Below are positions 1 to 9,247 of a stretch of 18,608 nucleotides of DNA, one piece after another. Source of the stretch: Anaerolineae bacterium (GTDB lineage Bacteria > Chloroflexota > Anaerolineae > B4-G1); NCBI GenBank assembly GCA_030612185.1, contig JAUWOI010000021.1:1-18608 (forward strand), read 5' to 3'. Within the stretch, counting starts at the first letter, position 1; the number at the start of each line of letters is the position of its first letter. Position numbers and translations under genes: made by a program. The notes under the pieces were generated by a model that was given only the letters and a program-made list of their open reading frames with translations, did not search any database and was not told where the DNA came from.

Positions 1-129
1 ATTTCGCAGGGTCAGTCACCAGACCCTAAGGGTTTTCGTGCAAAATCTGGCAAAAAGAGCTGTTACGCTAGCGAAAAATGGTGTTTACACGATCTTGGGC
101 AAAACCCTTAGGGTCTCACCACGCGAAAT
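1..129. repeat. Inverted-repeat element at the left edge
   Basis: A perfect 16-base inverted repeat: AGACCCTAAGGGTTTT at 21-36 and its reverse complement at 101-116, separated by 64 bases. Each arm holds its own odd palindrome (ACCCT-A-AGGGT). A second short pair, ATTTCGC at 1-7 and GCGAAAT at 123-129, extends the symmetry outward, so the element probably continues left of the window. No convincing gene lies in it: the long plus-strand frame across 38-526 is Arg/Ser/Pro-rich, has no recognisable domain and runs into gdhA. It is probably a dispersed palindromic intergenic repeat or a small non-autonomous mobile element. No transposase or target-site duplication can be seen. Confidence 0.7.
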
Positions 130-201
130 CCCAAAGAGCCAAAGTTATACCACAAAGCAATACGGATGCAAGCCCGCCGTTCGTCTCCCGATAATTCACA
201 T

Positions 202-243
202 TCAGTCACCCTGGCGAAGGTTAAGGGTTTTCAAACCTTCGCC
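202..243. repeat. Degenerate third repeat copy with hairpin
   Basis: TCAGTCACC at 202-210 repeats 12-20, and TAAGGGTTTTC at 222-232 repeats 27-37 in the same orientation. In this copy the spacing between the two blocks is a few bases longer. The second block sits in the loop of a perfect 10-base hairpin (GGCGAAGGTT 213-222 with AACCTTCGCC 234-243). This looks like a diverged third piece of the same element family as 1-129. It lies just beyond the gdhA terminator. Confidence 0.55.
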
Positions 244-254
244 ACGGTTGCCAC

Positions 255-285
255 AAAAAAGACCGCCGCTACAAGAGCGGCGGTC
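255..285 (-). terminator. Intrinsic terminator of gdhA
   Basis: On the minus strand a perfect 10-base GC-rich stem (GACCGCCGCT with AGCGGCGGTC, 5-base loop, 261-285) is followed by six T residues (255-260). It begins 30 bases after the gdhA stop. This is a classic Rho-independent terminator. Confidence 0.93.
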
Positions 286-314
286 GGAGAGAGACACTTA
301 TTGCTCGGGCAGGT

Positions 315-1601
315 TTACACCCAGCCTCGCAGTTTGCAGGCCTCGGCCACGCGGCTCACGGCCACGATGTAGGCGCCCATACGATTATGGATCCCGTGCT
401 TCTGTGCTGTCTCGTGCACGGCGTGGAAGGCGGCAGTCATCTTCTTGTCCAGCCGCTCGTGGACGGTCTCCTCGTCCCAGTAGTAGCCATAAGCGTTCTG
501 TACCTGCTCGAAGTAGGAGACGGTGACCCCGCCAGCGTTGCACAAGAAGTCGGGGATTACGTATATGCCGCATTTGTGAAGGACTTCATCTGCCTTGGGG
601 GTGGTAGGGCCATTTGCCGCCTCCGCCAGGATCTTGACCTGGGGGCAAATTTGCTCGACTGTCCCCCCAGTGATGACGTTCTCTATGGCGGCCGGGATGA
701 GGACATCCACATCTTGGCAAAGCCATGCATTACCCTCCTGCACCTCGTATCCAGCTTCGACTGCGGCGTCTCTGTCTATCGTTCCATAGGGGTCGGCGAT
801 GGTCTGGAGGAAGTGAGGGTCTATCCCTCCCTCCTTCATGTAGGTATAAGAGGTACGATCCTTGTGATCCCAGCAGGAAACGCACATAACCTGGCCGCCT
901 AGCATATCAACGTAGTTGATGGCAGCGGATTGCGCTACGTTGCCGAAACCCTGGATCGAGGCGGTCGCCGTTGTGGAGTCAATGCCCAGGCACTTGAGTG
1001 CCTCGCGGACGGTCACGATGACTCCGACGCCCGTGGCAGCGCCTCTGCCCGCTGACCCGCCCAAGGGCAACGGCTTTCCGGTAATCGCGCCGGGAACGTG
1101 GTGCCCTACGAGTGTCTCGTACTCGTCCAGCATCCAGGACATGATCCTAGGGCTGGTGGCGACGTCCGGCGCGGGGATGTCCACGTCTGCGCCCAGGATG
1201 CAGCCGACCTGGCGGATGTAGGCGCGGCTCAGTCGCTCCAGTTCCCGCTCTGACATCTCCTTGGGGTTGCAGATAATGCCACCCTTCCCGCCGCCCAGCG
1301 GGATGTCGGCCACGGCACACTTCCAGGTCATCCAGGCAGCGAGAGCGCGGACCGTGTCAATGGTTTCGCTGGGGTGGTAGCGAATGCCTCCCTTCGTCGG
1401 CCCCCGGGCGCCGTTGTATTGGATACGGAAGCCGTGGAAAACCTTGGTCGTGCCATCGTCCATCCGCACCGGGAGCGTAACTTGCAGTTCGCGCATCGGC
1501 CAGCGCAGCAGTTCATGCGTCGCTGGATCCAGGCCCATGATCTCGGCGGCCTGGTCCAACTGCTTCTGTGCGATGGCAAAGGGGTTTAGTTCTTCCGACA
1601 T
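315..1601 (-). CDS. gdhA: Glu/Leu/Phe/Val-family glutamate dehydrogenase
   Basis: NAD(P)-dependent glutamate dehydrogenase catalyses the reversible oxidative deamination of glutamate to 2-oxoglutarate and ammonium in the cytoplasm. The 428-residue protein has the whole family pattern: GPTKGG (K70), TWKCAV (K94), PLGGGKGG (K106), PAPDVAT (D146) and the dinucleotide-binding GFGNVA at about 218-223. Length is typical of the hexameric bacterial enzymes. I place the start at ATG 1601, which has a GGAGGT seven bases upstream. An in-frame ATG at 1619 would lie upstream of that ribosome binding site and is rejected. It is monocistronic, with a terminator on one side and about 180 bases of its own leader on the other. 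Cofactor preference (NAD or NADP) cannot be read with confidence. Its neighbours are amino-acid importers, which suggests a catabolic role, but that is inference. Confidence 0.96.
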   Translation of the reverse strand: MSEELNPFAIAQKQLDQAAEIMGLDPATHELLRWPMRELQVTLPVRMDDGTTKVFHGFRIQYNGARGPTKGGIRYHPSETIDTVRALAAWMTWKCAVADIPLGGGKGGIICNPKEMSERELERLSRAYIRQVGCILGADVDIPAPDVATSPRIMSWMLDEYETLVGHHVPGAITGKPLPLGGSAGRGAATGVGVIVTVREALKCLGIDSTTATASIQGFGNVAQSAAINYVDMLGGQVMCVSCWDHKDRTSYTYMKEGGIDPHFLQTIADPYGTIDRDAAVEAGYEVQEGNAWLCQDVDVLIPAAIENVITGGTVEQICPQVKILAEAANGPTTPKADEVLHKCGIYVIPDFLCNAGGVTVSYFEQVQNAYGYYWDEETVHERLDKKMTAAFHAVHETAQKHGIHNRMGAYIVAVSRVAEACKLRGWV

Positions 1602-1639
1602 ATTTGTACCTCCGTTCAAGTTATGTAAGCAATTTCATA

Positions 1640-1700
1640 GATGGGCACAGGCTTCGGCTGAGAACTTCGGCCTGCGCTGGGATTATCGCCCTCACTCATC
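1640..1700 (-). promoter_or_regulatory. Structured 5' leader of gdhA
   Basis: Between the gdhA start and a possible -10 box (TATACT at 1789-1794, no good -35) lies a leader of about 180 bases. Within it CAGGC (1670-1674 on the minus strand) pairs with GCCTG (1648-1652), closed outside by GGGC (1688-1691) with GCCC (1643-1646) and by flanking GATG/CATC. I do not recognise a known riboswitch or T-box. The remaining part of the 1602-1877 gap shows only the palindrome GGGCTAGCCC just after gatB. Confidence 0.35.
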
Positions 1701-1877
1701 CACCAAGTAATCACCAGGCGACCTTCCGGCTACTACCATATCATAGTTTGGCCCTGCACACCTCCTCGATTATTCTGTACCTGACTACAGTATAGCCACT
1801 TGCCCCGGGCGTGCCAGTGACACACGGCACGTTTTGGGTGTGACAATCTTCAGGGCTAGCCCCAGGTTTCTCAATGA

Positions 1878-3338
1878 CTAACCACGTCGCCCATCCAGTT
1901 GGGCCTGTAGTAACTCCCGCACCACCTGGGGGTTCGCTTTGCCCCGGGTGGCCTTCATCACCTGGCCCATCAACCAGCCGAGCAACTGCACCTTGCCGTC
2001 CAGATACCGGCCCACCTGCTTAGGGTTTTCTTCCAACACCTGCGTGACGATACTCTCCAGCGCCGCCGCGTCGGAGATCTGCGCCAGCCCGCGCCCCTCC
2101 ACGATCTGCTGAGCACTGTGGCCACTGGCGAACATCTCCTCCAGCACCTCCTTGCCCATGTTGAGGTTGATGGTGCCATCCCCGACCAGCCCGATCAGTT
2201 CCACCAGAGCCTGGGGTGAGACCGGCACCGCACCGATCTCTTGTTCGGCTTCCCTCATCAGCCGGAACAACTCGCCGGTGATCCAGTTGGCGACTGTCTT
2301 GGGGCTGATCGTGCTGATTGCAGCGGTGACGGCAGCCTCGTAGTAATCGGCCACGGCTTTGTCGGCGACCAACACCCTGGCGTCGTAGTCACTCAGCCCA
2401 TAGTCGGCGATGAAACGGGCGCGCTTGGCCTCGGGCAGTTCCGGCAGGTGGGCCCGCAACTCCTCCACCCACTCGCGGCTGATCTCCAGGATCGGGAGAT
2501 CAGGCTCGGGGAAGTAGCGGTAATCGTCGGCGTACTCCTTGCCCCGCTGGGGCACGGTGACCTCTCGCGTCTCATCCCAACCCATCGTCTGCTGGGTGAT
2601 TGTGCCGCCGGATTCGTAGACCTCGATCTGATGTCGGACCTCGTACTCGATGGAACGGGCCAGGGCGCGGAAGGAGTTGAGGTTCTTGATCTCGTGGCGC
2701 GGGTTCAGCACGTCTGAGCCCACGGGGCGCACGCTGACGTTAGCCTCGAAGCGCATTACGCCCTTTTCCATATTCCCTGAATTGACGCCCAGGTAGACGA
2801 GAATGGAGCGCAGTTTAGTCGCGTAGGCCAACACCTCCTCAGCCGAGCGCATATCGGGCTCGCTGACAATCTCCAACAGCGGCACGCCAGCGCGGTTGAA
2901 ATCCACCAGGCTGGCGCCGCCCACGTGGTACAATTTACCGGTATCCTCCTCCAGGTGAGCACGGTTGACGCCTACGCGCTTGACACCCGCATCAGTCTCG
3001 ATCTCCAGATAGCCGTTCACCGTTAGAGGTGGGAATACCGGGGTGTACTGGGAGATTTGGTAACCCTTGGGCAGATCGGGGTAGAAATAGGACTTGCGGG
3101 CGAAACGGGTGAACGGGGGAGCCTCGCAGTGGAGCGCCAGCCCGGTCATGATGGCGATCTCGACCGCGCGCCGGTTTATGACCGGCAGCACCCCAGGCAT
3201 AGCAGTGCAGACCGGGCAGGCGCAGGTATTAGGGGGCAGATCGCCGGTATCTTCCACCACTGGGCAGGAGCAGAACATCTTGGAGCGGGTGTGGATTTGC
3301 GCGTGGACTTCCAGGCCGATGACGGGTTCGTATTCCAT
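1878..3338 (-). CDS. gatB: Asp-tRNA(Asn)/Glu-tRNA(Gln) amidotransferase subunit B
   Basis: GatB is the kinase/amidotransferase-coupling subunit of GatCAB, which converts mischarged Glu-tRNA(Gln) or Asp-tRNA(Asn) to the amidated form. The N-terminus carries the family signature (VIGLEVHAQ, then SKMFCSC and the ACPVC...MPGVLP cysteine cluster), followed by the catalytic core and the C-terminal YqeY-like tail domain ending in GKANPQ. At 486 residues it is full length. The favoured start is ATG 3338, giving [12 protein letters not shown] as in the family. A TTG at 3350 in the same frame is also possible. Neither has a visible Shine-Dalgarno site, and the aapP stop lies 14 bases (or two bases for the TTG) before it, so translation is probably coupled to aapP. 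No gatA or gatC is in the window. Sharing a transcript with an ABC importer is unusual. Confidence 0.96.
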   Translation of the reverse strand: MEYEPVIGLEVHAQIHTRSKMFCSCPVVEDTGDLPPNTCACPVCTAMPGVLPVINRRAVEIAIMTGLALHCEAPPFTRFARKSYFYPDLPKGYQISQYTPVFPPLTVNGYLEIETDAGVKRVGVNRAHLEEDTGKLYHVGGASLVDFNRAGVPLLEIVSEPDMRSAEEVLAYATKLRSILVYLGVNSGNMEKGVMRFEANVSVRPVGSDVLNPRHEIKNLNSFRALARSIEYEVRHQIEVYESGGTITQQTMGWDETREVTVPQRGKEYADDYRYFPEPDLPILEISREWVEELRAHLPELPEAKRARFIADYGLSDYDARVLVADKAVADYYEAAVTAAISTISPKTVANWITGELFRLMREAEQEIGAVPVSPQALVELIGLVGDGTINLNMGKEVLEEMFASGHSAQQIVEGRGLAQISDAAALESIVTQVLEENPKQVGRYLDGKVQLLGWLMGQVMKATRGKANPQVVRELLQAQLDGRRG

Positions 3339-3352
3339 GATGTTAGGCAACG

Positions 3353-4120
<768 letters not shown>

Positions 4121-4131
4121 CTTACTCTCCT

Positions 4132-5337
4132 CTAACGTTCTCCCACGCCCAGGGCGACCTCGAGTCGCCGGCTGGCGTAAGACATGGCATAGTTAAAGAC
4201 CCAGAAAATAACCGCGATGAACAGATATACTTCCATGTTCAAGAGTTTCCACTCTACGTTGATTTCCAAGACGGCCCGGCCGATGGCGAGCAGTTCCAAG
4301 AGCCCGACCATCACGGCCAGGGTGGTATCCATGAAGAGGGCGATGAATTGACCCACGATGGCGGGAATGACTAACCTCAACGCCTGCGGCAGCACGATCA
4401 GCCCCATAGTCTGAATGTTGTTTAACCCCACTGCCTTGGCCGCCTCGACTTGCCCCAAGGGGATAGCCTGCAGGCCGCCGCGTATGTTCTCGGCCATGTA
4501 AGCAGCGGCGAAGAGAGTCATTCCTATCATCGCCCGCAGCACGCGGTCAATGCGCATCCCCTCGGGCAAAAACAGGGGCAGGATGATGGAGGCCATAAAC
4601 AGGATCGTCACCAGGGGCACTCCCCGGACAATCTCGATGAACAGGATGCAAAAGGCCTTGAGCACCGGTAGTTTGCTCCGTCGCCCCAGCGCCAGCAAGA
4701 CGCCGATGGGAAACGAGGTCACGATCCCAACCAGGGCCAGCAGGAAGGTCAGGAGTAGTCCACCCCATAGCCCGGTCTCGACCTTGGGCAGCCAGTTTGT
4801 CCCTTCGATCCCGGACAGCAAAAGAATGGTCAGGACGAACGAGAGAATCCATCCCAGCGCCACCCAGCGGGATTTGCCGATGGGGGTACGTCCCACCTGA
4901 TAGCCGATGAAGGTCAGGGTTGGATTGGCCAGGAATCCGAGCCGTAATTTCAGATTCATGCTGATAGGCAGCAAGGCCAGAATACCAAATGCCACGGCCA
5001 GAGTCAGGGCAAAGGTGCGTACCGTGCCGCCCCAAACGCGCCAACTGAGACCGAAGAGAAAGGAAACCATGAACAGGATGGTCACCACCCGCCACAGTTG
5101 CGCCGGCGGGTATTGGCCCACCGCAAACAATTTCGGGCTGTTTATCACCGGCGCCCAGTTGGCCGTGAACAACACCCAACTCAGCGCTCCCTTTAGCACA
5201 AAGTAGAGGAACACTATTGCCAGAATGGTGAGCAAAGCGTTGTGCCACGTGCTGAACAGGTTCTTTTTGAGCCAACGGACAGGTCCCGGCGGGGCTGGCG
5301 GTCGCACGATGGTTGTAGAGTTTGTGCTCGTGTTCAT
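4132..5337 (-). CDS. aapM: General L-amino-acid ABC transporter permease, AapM-like
   Basis: Inner-membrane permease of the polar amino-acid family. The 401-residue protein is longer than the usual 220-residue HisM type because, as in AapM, it has an N-terminal region with several extra membrane segments before the transporter core. The core holds [10 protein letters not shown] and the EAA loop (EAAKAVGLN followed by LPQALR), which contacts the ATPase. Its start codon overlaps the aapQ stop as ATGA (5334-5337), so the two permeases are translationally coupled and made in equal amounts. Confidence 0.92.
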   Translation of the reverse strand: MNTSTNSTTIVRPPAPPGPVRWLKKNLFSTWHNALLTILAIVFLYFVLKGALSWVLFTANWAPVINSPKLFAVGQYPPAQLWRVVTILFMVSFLFGLSWRVWGGTVRTFALTLAVAFGILALLPISMNLKLRLGFLANPTLTFIGYQVGRTPIGKSRWVALGWILSFVLTILLLSGIEGTNWLPKVETGLWGGLLLTFLLALVGIVTSFPIGVLLALGRRSKLPVLKAFCILFIEIVRGVPLVTILFMASIILPLFLPEGMRIDRVLRAMIGMTLFAAAYMAENIRGGLQAIPLGQVEAAKAVGLNNIQTMGLIVLPQALRLVIPAIVGQFIALFMDTTLAVMVGLLELLAIGRAVLEINVEWKLLNMEVYLFIAVIFWVFNYAMSYASRRLEVALGVGER

Positions 5338-6527
5338 CGCTCCACCAATTGAATCCGACGGTTATAGATATTCATCAGAACAGATGTCGTCAGGCTGAAA
5401 AAGAGATAAACGGCCATCACCATTGAGAAGACAGGAACCGCGCGCCCGGCCTGGTTGATAATCGTGCGTCCCACGAAAAACATGTCGGGATAGCCGACCG
5501 CTATAGCCAGGCTCGAGTTCTTGGTCAGGTTTAGATATTGGCTGATCAACGGCGGCGTGATGACCCTCATCGCCTGGGGAAAGACCACTAAACGCAAGAC
5601 CTGCATACCGTTGAGGCCGACCGCCCGCGCCGCCTCGAACTGACCCCGATCAACCGCCAGGATGCCGGCGCGCACCACTTCGGCGATAAAGGCCCCGGTA
5701 TAGATCACCAATCCGACCAGCAAAGCGGCGTACTCGATCGTGAGATGCATGCCCCCCTCAAAGTTGAACTTGCCCATCTCGGGTATATCCGTCACCAATG
5801 GGCTTGCGCCGACCAGGAACCAGCCCATGGCGGGTATGACCAGCAGCACTGCAAGCGCAGTCGCCACCGGATAGGTCGCGCGTCCCGTCTTTAGCTGATA
5901 GCGACTCAGCACGACGCACAGGATGATGGACAGGACGATTCCCCCCACCACAAAGGCGATCCAGCCGCTAAAGGTTTGGGTTGGTACCGGGGCCGGCATA
6001 TAGACGCCGCGTTGGCTGAGGTAGATGGGGCCGGGCCACTGTATACTCTCCTTGACGATGGGCAGGTTTTGAAAGACGGCAAAGTACCAGATAAAGAGCT
6101 GTACCAGCAGAGGGATGTTACGGACGATCTCGATATAGGCGCTGGCGATCTTGCTGATCAGCCAGTTGGGGGAAAGCCGGGCCAGGGCCGCTGTCGTCCC
6201 CAGCGCCGTCGCCAGGACGATGCCCACCACCGCCGCTTTGATCGTGTTCAGGATGCCGGCCAGGAAGGCGTAACCAAAGGATTGGGATTCATCGTATGGG
6301 ATCACCGATTCTGCCAGGGGAAACCCGGCCGAGTCTTTTACAAAGTCGTATCCCAGGCTCAGTCCTCTGCTGTTGGCAGCCTGAAGCACGTTGCTGATAA
6401 AAAAGATCAAAAAGCCAATCACGAGAACCGCAGAGATGACCTGGGCGATTCCCTGGATCACTCGCTCGTCGCGCCAGAGAGGAATACTGCTCCTGGTGAC
6501 GACTTGAATGTGAGAGTCTTCACTCAT
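5334..6527 (-). CDS. aapQ: General L-amino-acid ABC transporter permease, AapQ-like
   Basis: Partner permease to AapM. The 397-residue protein has an N-terminal membrane segment, then a first permease half with RNIPLLVQLF, an internal periplasmic/membrane insertion of about 100 residues, and the EAA loop (EAARAVGLN, then FPQAMR). This split layout is characteristic of AapQ rather than of short HisQ proteins. I prefer ATG 6527 because an AAGAAGGG ribosome site is seven bases upstream. The in-frame ATG at 6533 nearly abuts that site. A strong hairpin lies just upstream (6547-6579). Confidence 0.92.
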   Translation of the reverse strand: MSEDSHIQVVTRSSIPLWRDERVIQGIAQVISAVLVIGFLIFFISNVLQAANSRGLSLGYDFVKDSAGFPLAESVIPYDESQSFGYAFLAGILNTIKAAVVGIVLATALGTTAALARLSPNWLISKIASAYIEIVRNIPLLVQLFIWYFAVFQNLPIVKESIQWPGPIYLSQRGVYMPAPVPTQTFSGWIAFVVGGIVLSIILCVVLSRYQLKTGRATYPVATALAVLLVIPAMGWFLVGASPLVTDIPEMGKFNFEGGMHLTIEYAALLVGLVIYTGAFIAEVVRAGILAVDRGQFEAARAVGLNGMQVLRLVVFPQAMRVITPPLISQYLNLTKNSSLAIAVGYPDMFFVGRTIINQAGRAVPVFSMVMAVYLFFSLTTSVLMNIYNRRIQLVER

Positions 6528-6546
6528 ACTCATTCCCTTCTTAACG

Positions 6547-6579
6547 AGGGGCCAGATTCCCTAGGGGAACCTGGCCCCT
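6547..6579 (-). promoter_or_regulatory. Intercistronic hairpin aapJ-aapQ
   Basis: AGGGGCCAG (6547-6555) pairs with CTGGCCCCT (6571-6579). After one A/C mismatch the stem continues with TTCCC/GGGAA around a 3-base loop. No T run follows, so it is not a clean terminator. Its place between a binding-protein gene and its permease fits an RNA-stability or partial attenuation element that keeps AapJ in excess. Confidence 0.6.
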
Positions 6580-6642
6580 ATGCTCTCAGATTCGGTAGAC
6601 CCAATTTCGCTTGGCCAGGATCGCCAGATCCAAACCAAGAGC

Positions 6643-6660
6643 GGGGATTTGGCAATCCCC
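6643..6660 (-). terminator. Possible weak terminator or stabilising hairpin after aapJ
   Basis: A perfect 7-base stem, GGGGATT with AATCCCC, closes a 4-base loop 31 bases after the aapJ stop. The minus-strand sequence after it is only moderately T-rich (GCTCTTGGTTTGG), so termination would be partial. It probably works with the hairpin at 6547-6579 to lower permease expression relative to aapJ. Confidence 0.4.
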
Positions 6661-6691
6661 TCAGAGTGATTTTGAATCTGCCAAGACTCGA

Positions 6692-7837
6692 TTAGCGGAC
6701 AGGCGGCGCGTAGATCAAGCCACCGTCGCTCCAGAGCTTGTTGGGGCCACGGGGGAGATAGAAGGCATCGCCTTCGGGGCCCATGTACCGATCGTAGATC
6801 TCGCCATAGTTGCCTACCTCGCGGATTATGTTGGCGGCAAAGTTGGCTTCCAGGCCCAACTCAGCCTGACCAAACTCGCCCTCCACGCCCAGCAACCGCA
6901 TGACGGAGGGATTGTCGCTGCCCATCATCTCGTCCACGTTCGCCGAGGTGATGCCCAACTCTTCAGCGTTGATCAGGACGTACGCCACGCTCTTGACCAG
7001 GTCGAACCACTGGTCGTCACCTTGCGGGACGGCGGGTGTCAGAGGTTCCTTGGACATAGTGACGTCCATGATCATGTGGTCATCAGGGTTGGTCAGGCCC
7101 ATCCGGATAGCCGCCAATTGCGACTTATCGCTGGTGGCGGCGTCGCAGCGGCCCTCGTCGTAGGCGTTGTACACGGAGGCGGTATCCTCAAAGGTGACCG
7201 CGGTGAACTCCAGGCCGCGCCCTCGGAAGTTGTCGGCCAGGTTCAGCTCGGTGGTGGTGCCGGTAGTCACGCAGACGGTTGCACCATCCAGGTCCTCCAA
7301 AGTGGTGGCGCCGAGATCCTTGCGGACTATCATCCCCTGCCCGTCGTAGAACGTGACGACCGTAAAGTTGCCCCACTGCGCGTCACGGCTGGAGGTCCAG
7401 GTGCAGTTGCGGGCCAGCAGGTCCACCTCGGCGGTCTGCAGGGCCGGGCCACGCTCGGCTGCCGTCAACGACACGAACTCGACGGCGTTGGGGTCATTGA
7501 AGATGGCGACAGCCACGGCTCGGCAAAAGTCAATGTCAAAGCCGATGTTGTTGCCCGCCTGGTCCAGGTAGCCAAAGCCAAGCAGATCGGTGCGGCTGCC
7601 GCAGGCGACACTGCCTCGATCCTTAACGATCTGCAAACGTTCCCCGCCAGCCACAGCCACCTCGGGGCATGTAGGGCATTCGGGGCATGTAGGGCATTCG
7701 GCTGCCTCGGGACATGGAGGACACTCACCCGCCTCGGGGCACGGAGCACATTCAGGGCACTCGGCCTGCCCGCAGGCAGTGAGCACGATGCTTGAGGTCA
7801 ACAAGATGACCAGCAGTGTAGATAGCTTGCGATTCAT
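6692..7837 (-). CDS. aapJ: General L-amino-acid binding lipoprotein, AapJ-like, with Cys-rich linker
   Basis: Extracytoplasmic binding protein for the AapQMP importer. Residues 1-21 are a signal peptide and LTAC is the lipobox, so C22 would be lipidated. Residues 26-59 form a run of E-C-P-x-C-P units with nine cysteines (27, 30, 33, 39, 42, 48, 51, 54, 57). The binding domain follows from about residue 64 and ends with the AapJ-type motif GGLIYAPP at the C-terminus. The 381-residue length is long for HisJ types but normal for AapJ. The start has an AAGGAG site seven bases upstream. It is first in the operon, behind a near-consensus promoter. The Cys-rich linker is not part of the usual family and its function is unknown; metal binding, disulfide crosslinking or a stiff spacer are all possible. 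Confidence 0.93.
   Translation of the reverse strand: MNRKLSTLLVILLTSSIVLTACGQAECPECAPCPEAGECPPCPEAAECPTCPECPTCPEVAVAGGERLQIVKDRGSVACGSRTDLLGFGYLDQAGNNIGFDIDFCRAVAVAIFNDPNAVEFVSLTAAERGPALQTAEVDLLARNCTWTSSRDAQWGNFTVVTFYDGQGMIVRKDLGATTLEDLDGATVCVTTGTTTELNLADNFRGRGLEFTAVTFEDTASVYNAYDEGRCDAATSDKSQLAAIRMGLTNPDDHMIMDVTMSKEPLTPAVPQGDDQWFDLVKSVAYVLINAEELGITSANVDEMMGSDNPSVMRLLGVEGEFGQAELGLEANFAANIIREVGNYGEIYDRYMGPEGDAFYLPRGPNKLWSDGGLIYAPPVR
7664..7762 (-). repeat. Tandem repeat encoding the Cys-Pro linker of AapJ
   Basis: Two adjacent 18-base units (7664-7681 and 7682-7699) are identical and encode ECPTCP twice. More diverged units continue to 7762. The in-frame 18-base identity points to recent expansion by slippage or unequal recombination. 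Confidence 0.85.
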
Positions 7838-7982
7838 GGTTCTTCTCCTTTATTCTATTCTGGACTATGTACAATCAGCGGGATACAGTTACGAATTCTC
7901 GGTGTTCCACCTCCTTTCTCTCTAGCGACTGATGCGAAATGGGGCGGGAGGCCAGACCGATGCCACATTCTGCACTGCAGAC
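7838..7982 (-). promoter_or_regulatory. 5' leader of aapJ
   Basis: About 145 bases of untranslated leader are predicted between the promoter and aapJ. It contains a strong Shine-Dalgarno-like AGGAGGTG near 7909-7916 with no start codon at usable distance. GGTG and CACC around GAA could fold it into a small hairpin. A second, functional site (AAGGAG) lies just before aapJ. No leader peptide is convincing. Confidence 0.4.
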
Positions 7983-7989
7983 TGCCCAC

Positions 7990-8017
7990 ATTATACTCAT
8001 CTTATCGTGTGCGTCAA
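7990..8017 (-). promoter_or_regulatory. Sigma-70-type promoter of the aap operon
   Basis: On the minus strand TTGACG (8012-8017) is followed after 16 bases by a perfect TATAAT (7990-7995). The predicted start is near 7982. The promoter begins about 60 bases after the alr stop, and I see no intrinsic terminator between, so read-through from alr is possible. Confidence 0.75.
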
Positions 8018-8078
8018 GGCGGCATTGTCGGAGTGTCGGGCATTCCAGGCAGTGCGCGACTGGAAAACCGATTCCTCC

Positions 8079-9233
8079 CTACAGGTTTATCCGCTCCACT
8101 TCTTTCCCTCCCCTCAGGTAGACCCGCACGACCCGTGGCAACAGACCGGTGGTCACCTCATAGTTGATCGTCTCGGCCCAGCGAGCGACCTCCTCAGCCT
8201 GGATATGCTCCTCCCCCTGCTGCCCGATCAGCACCACCTCGTCGTGCAACTGGACAGCGGGGATATGACTGACGTCCACGCCGAACTGGTCCATACACAC
8301 ACGCCCGACAATGGGGGCCCGCTGTCCACGAATCAGCACCGCGCCCCGGTTAGAGAGGAAACGGTGGTAGCCATCGCCGTAACCGACGGGGACGAGGGCC
8401 ACGCGCGTGGGCTTGTCGGTGATGTACGTCCGGCCGTAACTGATGCTAGCCCCAGCGGGCAGCGTGCGCACGCGGACCACGCGGCTCTTGAGCGCCAGGG
8501 CCGGGCGCAGTGGAATGATCGGTTCTACCTCGTCCGAAGGATGGAGTCCATACAGGGCAATACCACAGCGCACCATATCCAACGCTATCTCCGGCAGGTC
8601 AAGCGTGGTGGCGCTGTTGGACACGTGTTTGAGGGGAAAGGCGAAGCCCGCCGCCTCCAGTTGCTTCACCACATCCATGTAGATGCTGAACTGGTGACGG
8701 GTGAAGGCCTTGTCGGCCAGGTCGGCCACGGCGTGGTGGGTGTATAACCCCTCCAGTGCCAGGCTCGGCAGACTGCTCAGGAAGCGCACAAAATCCAGCA
8801 CCTCGTCGGGCAGGAGACCGTAGCGGCCCATGCCGGTGTCCACTTTGACGTGGACGGGCAGCGGTTTGCCTACGGCCACAGTCGCCGCCGACAGCGCCTC
8901 CGCCTGGGGCCGGCTGTTGACCGTCGGAGTCAGGCCCCAGCGCACGACCCGCTCCGACTCGGCGGGCAGGGTGTAGCCCATGATAAGGATGGGGGCGGTG
9001 ATGCCTGCCTGGCGCAGTTGCATGCCCTCTGCTGTACGGTGGACGGCCAGACGCGTGGCCCCTCCCTCCAGCGCCGCCCGCGCCACCGGCACCGCCCCGT
9101 GGCCGTAAGCATTGGCTTTGACGGCGACCATCAGTTCCGCTCTGCCTCCGGTGCGGGCTTTCAACCCGGCGGCGTTGAAGGCGACGGCGTCCAGGTCAAT
9201 CTCCGCCCAGGTTAGAACATCGTTTAGTTCCAC
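8079..9233 (-). CDS. alr: Alanine racemase
   Basis: PLP-dependent racemase that interconverts L- and D-alanine, supplying D-Ala for peptidoglycan or allowing D-Ala use. K39 in AVKANAYGHG is the PLP lysine and Y266 in SISYGRTY is the second catalytic base; both are present. The N-terminal TIM barrel and C-terminal domain (VPVGYGDGYHR, CMDQFGVD) are complete at 384 residues. I choose GTG 9233, which has GGGAG seven bases upstream and gives a normal N-terminus. A GTG at 9254 lacks a ribosome site and lies inside a dispersed repeat. It sits between two importer operons, isolated from livF by a terminator. No promoter is obvious. Confidence 0.95.
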   Translation of the reverse strand: MELNDVLTWAEIDLDAVAFNAAGLKARTGGRAELMVAVKANAYGHGAVPVARAALEGGATRLAVHRTAEGMQLRQAGITAPILIMGYTLPAESERVVRWGLTPTVNSRPQAEALSAATVAVGKPLPVHVKVDTGMGRYGLLPDEVLDFVRFLSSLPSLALEGLYTHHAVADLADKAFTRHQFSIYMDVVKQLEAAGFAFPLKHVSNSATTLDLPEIALDMVRCGIALYGLHPSDEVEPIIPLRPALALKSRVVRVRTLPAGASISYGRTYITDKPTRVALVPVGYGDGYHRFLSNRGAVLIRGQRAPIVGRVCMDQFGVDVSHIPAVQLHDEVVLIGQQGEEHIQAEEVARWAETINYEVTTGLLPRVVRVYLRGGKEVERINL

Positions 9234-9247
9234 GGTAACTCTCCCGA

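Noticed and set aside
1..129. Possible CRISPR array because of repeated 16-base blocks
   Set aside because: The blocks are inverted rather than direct, there are only two to three, spacing is irregular and no cas gene is in the window.
38..526. Plus-strand frame of 162 codons across the left repeats
   Set aside because: Crosses the inverted repeats, the gdhA terminator and gdhA itself. Composition is Arg/Ser/Pro-rich as expected of a non-coding frame.
387..902. Plus-strand frame of 171 codons opposite gdhA
   Set aside because: Lies wholly within a well-conserved glutamate dehydrogenase gene and has no ribosome site or recognisable domain.
1817..1848. Possible CRP/FNR-like site near GTGACACAC and GTGTGACAATC
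   Set aside because: The half-sites are not properly inverted or spaced, so no known regulator motif is matched.
1851..1866. Possible terminator after gatB at GGGCTAGCCC
   Set aside because: Only a 10-base palindrome with no room for a loop and no T run on the minus strand.
6611..7795. Long plus-strand frame of 394 codons opposite aapJ
   Set aside because: It mirrors aapJ codon structure, is rich in Gly/Ala/Val/His with no domain, and the opposite strand encodes a clear binding protein with promoter and ribosome site.
8018..8078. Terminator between alr and the aap promoter
   Set aside because: No stem followed by a T run was found; only short direct repeats around CCGACACTCCGACA.
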